A DNA stretch of 9,078 bases, taken from NCBI GenBank assembly GCA_030425055.1, contig JAUHVN010000096.1, positions 1 to 9,078 of the forward strand, written 5' to 3'. The notes under the pieces are model-generated. The model searched no databases and was not told the DNA's origin. It saw only the letters and a list, made by a program, of their open reading frames with translations. The DNA comes from Actinomycetes bacterium (GTDB lineage Bacteria; Actinomycetota; Actinomycetes; Actinomycetales; Microbacteriaceae). Shown here in pieces: positions 6,201 to 9,078 of the stretch (position 1 is the stretch's first letter; every line of letters starts with the position of its first letter). Made by a program: the position numbers and the translations under genes.

Positions 6201-6267
6201 TGAGACTGCATCCGCCCGCCGAGACAGCGGCCGACGCCGGCGGTCTCGGCCGCCCGATGCAGTCTCA
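6201..6267. repeat. 67-bp nested inverted repeat (element 3)
   Basis: TGAGACTGCATC at 6201-6212 pairs perfectly with GATGCAGTCTCA at 6256-6267. A symmetric internal loop follows, with CGCCC at 6213-6217 opposite the identical CGCCC at 6251-6255. Then GCCGAGAC at 6218-6225 pairs with GTCTCGGC at 6243-6250, and a small GGC/GCC hairpin forms the tip. The GAGAC core is present in both outer and inner arms. The element lies between two divergent promoters, 28 bp behind the FGE-like -10 box, so it is not a terminator. It may be a palindromic repeat family member or an operator shared by both genes. Confidence 0.85.
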
Positions 6268-6288
6268 CCGGTGGGGGGATGAGCGACA

Positions 6289-6311
6289 CCCCGCCCCGAC
6301 GCCGGGCGGGG
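6289..6311. promoter_or_regulatory. 8-bp inverted repeat over the -35 region of the LLM gene
   Basis: CCCCGCCC at 6289-6296 pairs with GGGCGGGG at 6304-6311 across a 7-nt loop. It ends 4 bp before the -10 box, so a bound protein would cover the -35 region. Chance GC symmetry is possible in such DNA. Confidence 0.4.
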
Positions 6312-6315
6312 CACG

Positions 6316-6321
6316 TAGCAT
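6316..6321 (+). promoter_or_regulatory. -10 box for the LLM gene, leaderless start
   Basis: TAGCAT matches TANNNT and lies 7 nt before the ATG at 6329. The intervening CGCGGGT is only a poor SD. A leaderless or near-leaderless mRNA is the simplest reading. Confidence 0.5.
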
Positions 6322-6328
6322 CGCGGGT

Positions 6329-7189
6329 ATGGACTACGGGCACGACGTCGAGTTCGGATCGTTCATCACCCCCGCCGCCGCCGACCCGGCGGCCACGGTC
6401 GCGCTCGCCGTCGCGTCCGAGCGGGCGGGGCTCGATCTGGTGACGTTCCAGGACCATCCGTACCAGCCGCGGTTCCTCGACACGTGGACGCTGATGTCGT
6501 TCGTCGCGGCCCGCACCGAACGGGTCCGCATCGCGCCCAACGTGCTCAATCTGCCGCTGCGACCGCCCGCCGTCGTCGCCCGCGCCGCGGCGAGCCTCGA
6601 CCTGCTCTCGGGCGGACGGTTCGAGCTCGGCATCGGCACGGGCGCCTTCTGGGACGCGATCGCGGCGATGGGCGGCACGCGCCTCGAGCCCGGCGACGCG
6701 GTCACGGCTCTCGGCGAGGCGATCACCGTCATCCGCGAGCTGTGGGACGTCGACGCGCGCGGCGGGGTCTTCACCGACGGCGAGCACCACCGCGTGCACG
6801 GCGCGAAGCGGGGCCCCGCACCCGCGCATCCGATCCCGATCATCCTCGGGGCGTACAGGCCGCGGATGCTGGCGATGACGGGCCGCGTCGCCGACGGGTG
6901 GCTGCCGTCGCTGTCGCGCCTGCAGCCGGGCGACCTCGCGCAGGGCAACGCCCGCATCGACACGGCGGCCGAGAAGGCTGGTCGTGTTCCCGCCGATGTG
7001 CGACGGCTGCTCAACATCGGACCGCTCGACGAGAGCGTCGACGCGTTCGCCGATCAGCTCACCGGGCTCGCCCTCGAACACGGCGTCTCGGTGTTCATCC
7101 TGGCGTCGGACGACGAGACGGAACTGCGTCGCTTCGGCGAGGAGGTCGCACCGCTCGCGCGCGAACGCGTCGCGGCCGAGCGCCGATGA
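6329..7189 (+). CDS. Luciferase-like (LLM class) flavin-dependent oxidoreductase
   Basis: The 286-residue product is a TIM-barrel enzyme of the bacterial luciferase-like superfamily. These enzymes use FMNH2 or, often in actinobacteria, reduced F420 to oxidise or reduce small molecules. Supporting segments are ASERAGLDLVTFQDHPYQPRFLDTWTLMSFVAARTERVRIAPNV near the N-terminus (read as consecutive pieces), RPPAVVARAAASLDLLSGGRFELGIGTG in the centre, and IPIILGAYRPRMLAMTGRVADGWLPS, where the cofactor phosphate site is usually formed. The length is a little short for the family (about 290-350). I chose ATG 6329 because it begins just before the first strand and follows a -10 box. The longer upstream frame runs antisense through the FGE-like gene. 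The substrate and the choice between FMN and F420 are unknown. Confidence 0.88.
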   Translation: MDYGHDVEFGSFITPAAADPAATVALAVASERAGLDLVTFQDHPYQPRFLDTWTLMSFVAARTERVRIAPNVLNLPLRPPAVVARAAASLDLLSGGRFELGIGTGAFWDAIAAMGGTRLEPGDAVTALGEAITVIRELWDVDARGGVFTDGEHHRVHGAKRGPAPAHPIPIILGAYRPRMLAMTGRVADGWLPSLSRLQPGDLAQGNARIDTAAEKAGRVPADVRRLLNIGPLDESVDAFADQLTGLALEHGVSVFILASDDETELRRFGEEVAPLARERVAAERR

Positions 7190-7204
7190 CGCTCGGGTGC
7201 CGGC

Positions 7205-7390
7205 CTATTCCTCGCGAGGAATGAGGATCCACAGCGCCATGTAGACCGGGATCGTGACGCCGAAGAACACGGTGAGCAGCACCGTGAGCACGCGCACGGG
7301 AGTGACCGAGACCCCGAACCTCTCGGCGACGCCGGCGCACACGCCCGCGATCATCCTCTCGGATGCCGGTCTCACCAGCCCTGTGGCCAT
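7205..7390 (-). CDS. PspC-domain small membrane protein
   Basis: The 61-residue protein is almost entirely a PspC domain. It has the signature RMIAGVCAGVAERFGVSVTPVR at about residues 12-33, read as RxxAGVCxGxAxxxG. One strongly hydrophobic membrane segment follows at about 34-57 (VLTVLLTVFFGVTIPVYMALWILI) and then a short charged tail, PREE. PspC proteins sit in the cytoplasmic membrane and act in envelope-stress sensing. Stand-alone short PspC proteins are common in actinobacteria with no proven role. I chose ATG 7390 because the conserved region begins soon after it and a -10 box lies 6 nt upstream. The longer frame to 7519 would add a Cys/Arg-rich stretch overlapping the UvrA-like start. 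No PspA or two-component partner adjoins it. Confidence 0.87.
   Translation of the reverse strand: MATGLVRPASERMIAGVCAGVAERFGVSVTPVRVLTVLLTVFFGVTIPVYMALWILIPREE
7207..7222. repeat. Perfect 16-bp palindrome at the end of the PspC gene
   Basis: ATTCCTCGCGAGGAAT is an exact palindrome covering the last codons and two bases of the TAG stop of the PspC gene. It lies 17 bp past the stop of the convergent LLM gene. It could contribute to bidirectional termination or bind a dimeric protein. It has no loop as a hairpin and no T tract. Confidence 0.6.
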
Positions 7391-7396
7391 GGCGTC

Positions 7397-7402
7397 AGCG
7401 TA
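7397..7402 (-). promoter_or_regulatory. -10 box for the PspC gene, leaderless start
   Basis: On the minus strand TACGCT (TANNNT) is preceded directly by TG and followed by six bases (GACGCC) and the ATG at 7390. No SD is present. Confidence 0.6.
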
Positions 7403-7451
7403 CACAGCGCCCGGCGCGATTCCCATCCCCGAGCAGGATCGAGGAAGCACG

Positions 7452-7487
7452 GTGTCGGCGCGGTGCGCCACACTGGGATGCCGACAC
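7452..7487. promoter_or_regulatory. Inverted repeat upstream of the UvrA-like gene
   Basis: GTGTCGGC at 7452-7459 pairs with GCCGACAC at 7480-7487 across a 20-nt spacer. It lies in the divergent gap between the PspC and UvrA-like genes and may overlap the promoter of the latter, where CACACT at 7469-7474 is a weak -10 candidate. It is a candidate operator or leader structure. Confidence 0.35.
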
Positions 7488-7495
7488 ACGACGCC

Positions 7496-7501
7496 GAGGA
7501 G
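7496..7501 (+). promoter_or_regulatory. SD of the UvrA-like gene
   Basis: GAGGAG ends 5 nt before the ATG at 7507 and supports this start. With the oxidase, it is one of only two genes in the window that have a clear SD. Confidence 0.75.
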
Positions 7502-7506
7502 CACGC

Positions 7507-9078
7507 ATGGCCGCCGCATCCGACACCCACGTCGCCGATTCCCACGAGGTCATCCGCGTCGTGGGAGCCCGCGAGAACAACCTCAAGGGCGTCGACGTCG
7601 AGATCCCCAAGCGCCGGCTGAGCGTGTTCACCGGCGTGAGCGGCTCGGGCAAGTCGTCGCTCGTGTTCGCGACGATCGCGAACGAGTCGCAGCGGCTCAT
7701 CAACGAGACCTATCCGACCTTCGTGCAGCAGTTCATGGGCCAGCTGACCCGCCCCGAGGTCGACGCGCTCGAGAACGTGAGCCCGGCGATCGTCGTCGAC
7801 CAGGAGCGCATGGGGTCGAACGCCCGCTCGACCGTCGGCACCGCCACGGACGTGCACGCGATGCTGCGGCTGCTGTTCAGCCGCAAGGGGCAGCCGCACG
7901 TCGGCTCGCCGCAGGCGTTCTCGTTCAACGTGCCCTCGGTGAGCGGTGCGGGGGCGGTCACCCTCGAGAAGGGCGGCAAGAAGGTCAAGGAGCGCCGCAG
8001 CTTCGAGATCACCGGCGGCATGTGCCCGCACTGCGAGGGTCTCGGCGAGGTGAGCGACGTCGACCTCGCCGAGCTCTACGACGAGACGAAGTCGCTCGCC
8101 GACGGCGCGATCACGATCCCCGGCTACAACGCCGACGGCTGGATGGTGCGCATCTTCGCCGAGTCGGGCTTCGTCGACCCCGCCAAGCCGATCAAGGACT
8201 ACACCGAGCAGGAGCTCGCCGACTTCCTCTACAGGGAACCCGTCAAGGTCAAGCTCGGCGGCATCAACATGACGTACGAGGGGCTCGTCCCCAAGATCAC
8301 CAAGGCGATGCTGCAGAAGGACCGCGACGCGCTGCAGCCGCACGTGCGCGCCTTCGTCGACCGCGCCGTCAAGTTCCTGCCCTGCCCCGACTGCGGCGGC
8401 ACGCGGCTCAACGAGGGGGCGCGCTCGTCGGTGATCGACGGTGTGAACATCGCGGATGCCGCGGCGATGCAGATCACCGACCTCGCGGCGTGGCTCGCCA
8501 CGATCGACGACGGCGGCGTCGCGCCGCTGCTGGCCGGGCTGCGGCAGACCGTCGACTCGTTCATCGACATCGGGCTCGGCTATCTGTCGCTCGACCGCTC
8601 GTCGGGCACCCTGTCGGGTGGCGAGGCGCAGCGCACCAAGATGATCCGGCACCTGGGCTCGGCGCTGACCGACATCACGTACGTCTTCGACGAGCCGACC
8701 GCGGGCCTGCACCCTCACGACATCCAGCGGATGAACCGGCTGCTGCGGCAGCTGCGCGACAAGGGCAACACCGTGCTGGTCGTCGAGCACAAGCCCGAGG
8801 TCATCGAGATCGCCGACCACGTCGTCGACCTCGGCCCCGGGGCCGGACGCGACGGCGGCGAGATCATGTACGAGGGCGACGTCGCCGGCCTGCGGGCATC
8901 CGACACCCTCACCGGCCGGCACCTCGATCACCGTGCCCGTCTCAAGGGCTCGACCCGCACGCCGAAGGGCGCGATCGAGGTACGCGGCGCCGCGCAGCAC
9001 AACCTCAAGGACATCGACGTCGACATCCCCCTCGGAGTGCTGACCGTCGTCACCGGGGTCGCGGGGTCGGGCAAGTCG
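7507..9078 (+). CDS. UvrA-like tandem ABC ATPase (5' part), no UvrB-binding domain visible
   Basis: The frame is open to the right edge; 524 residues are visible. Walker A GVSGSGKSS is at 42-50, the ABC signature LSGGE at 369-373, Walker B with Asp395-Glu396 in VFDEPTAGLHPHD, and the switch His428 in VVEHK. A second half starts at about 489 (VRGAAQHNLKDIDVDIP) and its Walker A GVAGSGKS is cut at 517-524. CPHC at 173-176 and CPDC at 293-296 are UvrA-type zinc-module cysteines. In E. coli UvrA the first signature lies near residue 488, so this protein is over 100 residues shorter there and lacks room for the UvrB-binding domain. It therefore belongs with UvrA2 or DrrC-like proteins linked to DNA-drug tolerance rather than with the excision-repair UvrA. 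It is a soluble DNA-binding ATPase, not a transporter. It is divergent from PspC and no drug gene is in view. Confidence 0.9.
   Translation, partial: MAAASDTHVADSHEVIRVVGARENNLKGVDVEIPKRRLSVFTGVSGSGKSSLVFATIANESQRLINETYPTFVQQFMGQLTRPEVDALENVSPAIVVDQERMGSNARSTVGTATDVHAMLRLLFSRKGQPHVGSPQAFSFNVPSVSGAGAVTLEKGGKKVKERRSFEITGGMCPHCEGLGEVSDVDLAELYDETKSLADGAITIPGYNADGWMVRIFAESGFVDPAKPIKDYTEQELADFLYREPVKVKLGGINMTYEGLVPKITKAMLQKDRDALQPHVRAFVDRAVKFLPCPDCGGTRLNEGARSSVIDGVNIADAAAMQITDLAAWLATIDDGGVAPLLAGLRQTVDSFIDIGLGYLSLDRSSGTLSGGEAQRTKMIRHLGSALTDITYVFDEPTAGLHPHDIQRMNRLLRQLRDKGNTVLVVEHKPEVIEIADHVVDLGPGAGRDGGEIMYEGDVAGLRASDTLTGRHLDHRARLKGSTRTPKGAIEVRGAAQHNLKDIDVDIPLGVLTVVTGVAGSGKS

Noticed and set aside
7372..9000. 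542-codon minus-strand frame opposite the UvrA-like gene
   Set aside because: It is a shadow of a gene with Walker, signature and zinc motifs on the plus strand. The translation is repetitive and unrecognisable.
1..9078. CRISPR array, tRNA/rRNA, transposase, phage or toxin-antitoxin genes
   Set aside because: I looked for regularly spaced repeats, conserved RNA-gene sequences and recognisable proteins of these types and found none. The inverted repeats are not regularly spaced and carry no recombinase gene.

Overview
The window is about 72% G+C by eye, with codon third positions almost all G or C. The gene families, the TANNNT-type -10 boxes and the apparent leaderless starts all suggest a high-GC actinobacterium, most likely Microbacterium or a close Microbacteriaceae relative. 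This is inference, since no rRNA or marker gene is present. I see no tRNA, rRNA, CRISPR array, transposase, integrase or phage gene. It reads as ordinary chromosome, with some unusual gene and intergenic architecture.

Layout from left to right. (1) The 3' part of a family 3 glycoside hydrolase (beta-glucosidase type) runs off the left edge and ends at 1000. (2) Convergent to it, 2311 to 1037 on the minus strand, one reading frame joins a complete GNAT N-acetyltransferase domain to a GH16-like domain whose catalytic motif is altered. (3) A 269-bp divergent spacer holds an 86-bp long inverted repeat plus operator-like repeats. (4) An acyl-CoA oxidase-type flavoprotein lies at 2581-4692. (5) A second inverted-repeat element lies at 4707-4784 and abuts the promoter of DNA-3-methyladenine glycosylase I (tag, 4806-5378). 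(6) Convergent to tag is a formylglycine-generating-enzyme-fold protein without the catalytic cysteines (6161-5409, minus). (7) A third inverted-repeat element (6201-6267) sits in the divergent spacer before a luciferase-like monooxygenase (6329-7189). (8) A 61-residue PspC-domain membrane protein (7390-7205, minus) is convergent to that gene. (9) Divergent from PspC, a UvrA-like tandem ABC ATPase without room for a UvrB-binding domain starts at 7507 and runs off the right edge.

The genes do not form an obvious operon or pathway; nearly every neighbour pair is convergent or divergent. GH3 and GH16 hint at glucan metabolism, Tag at alkylation repair, the UvrA-like protein at repair or drug tolerance, and PspC at envelope stress. 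The most interesting signals are the GNAT-GH16 fusion, three large inverted-repeat elements of similar design but different arm sequences, and a recurrent -10 box placed 6-7 nt from the start codon of five genes, which suggests leaderless mRNAs.
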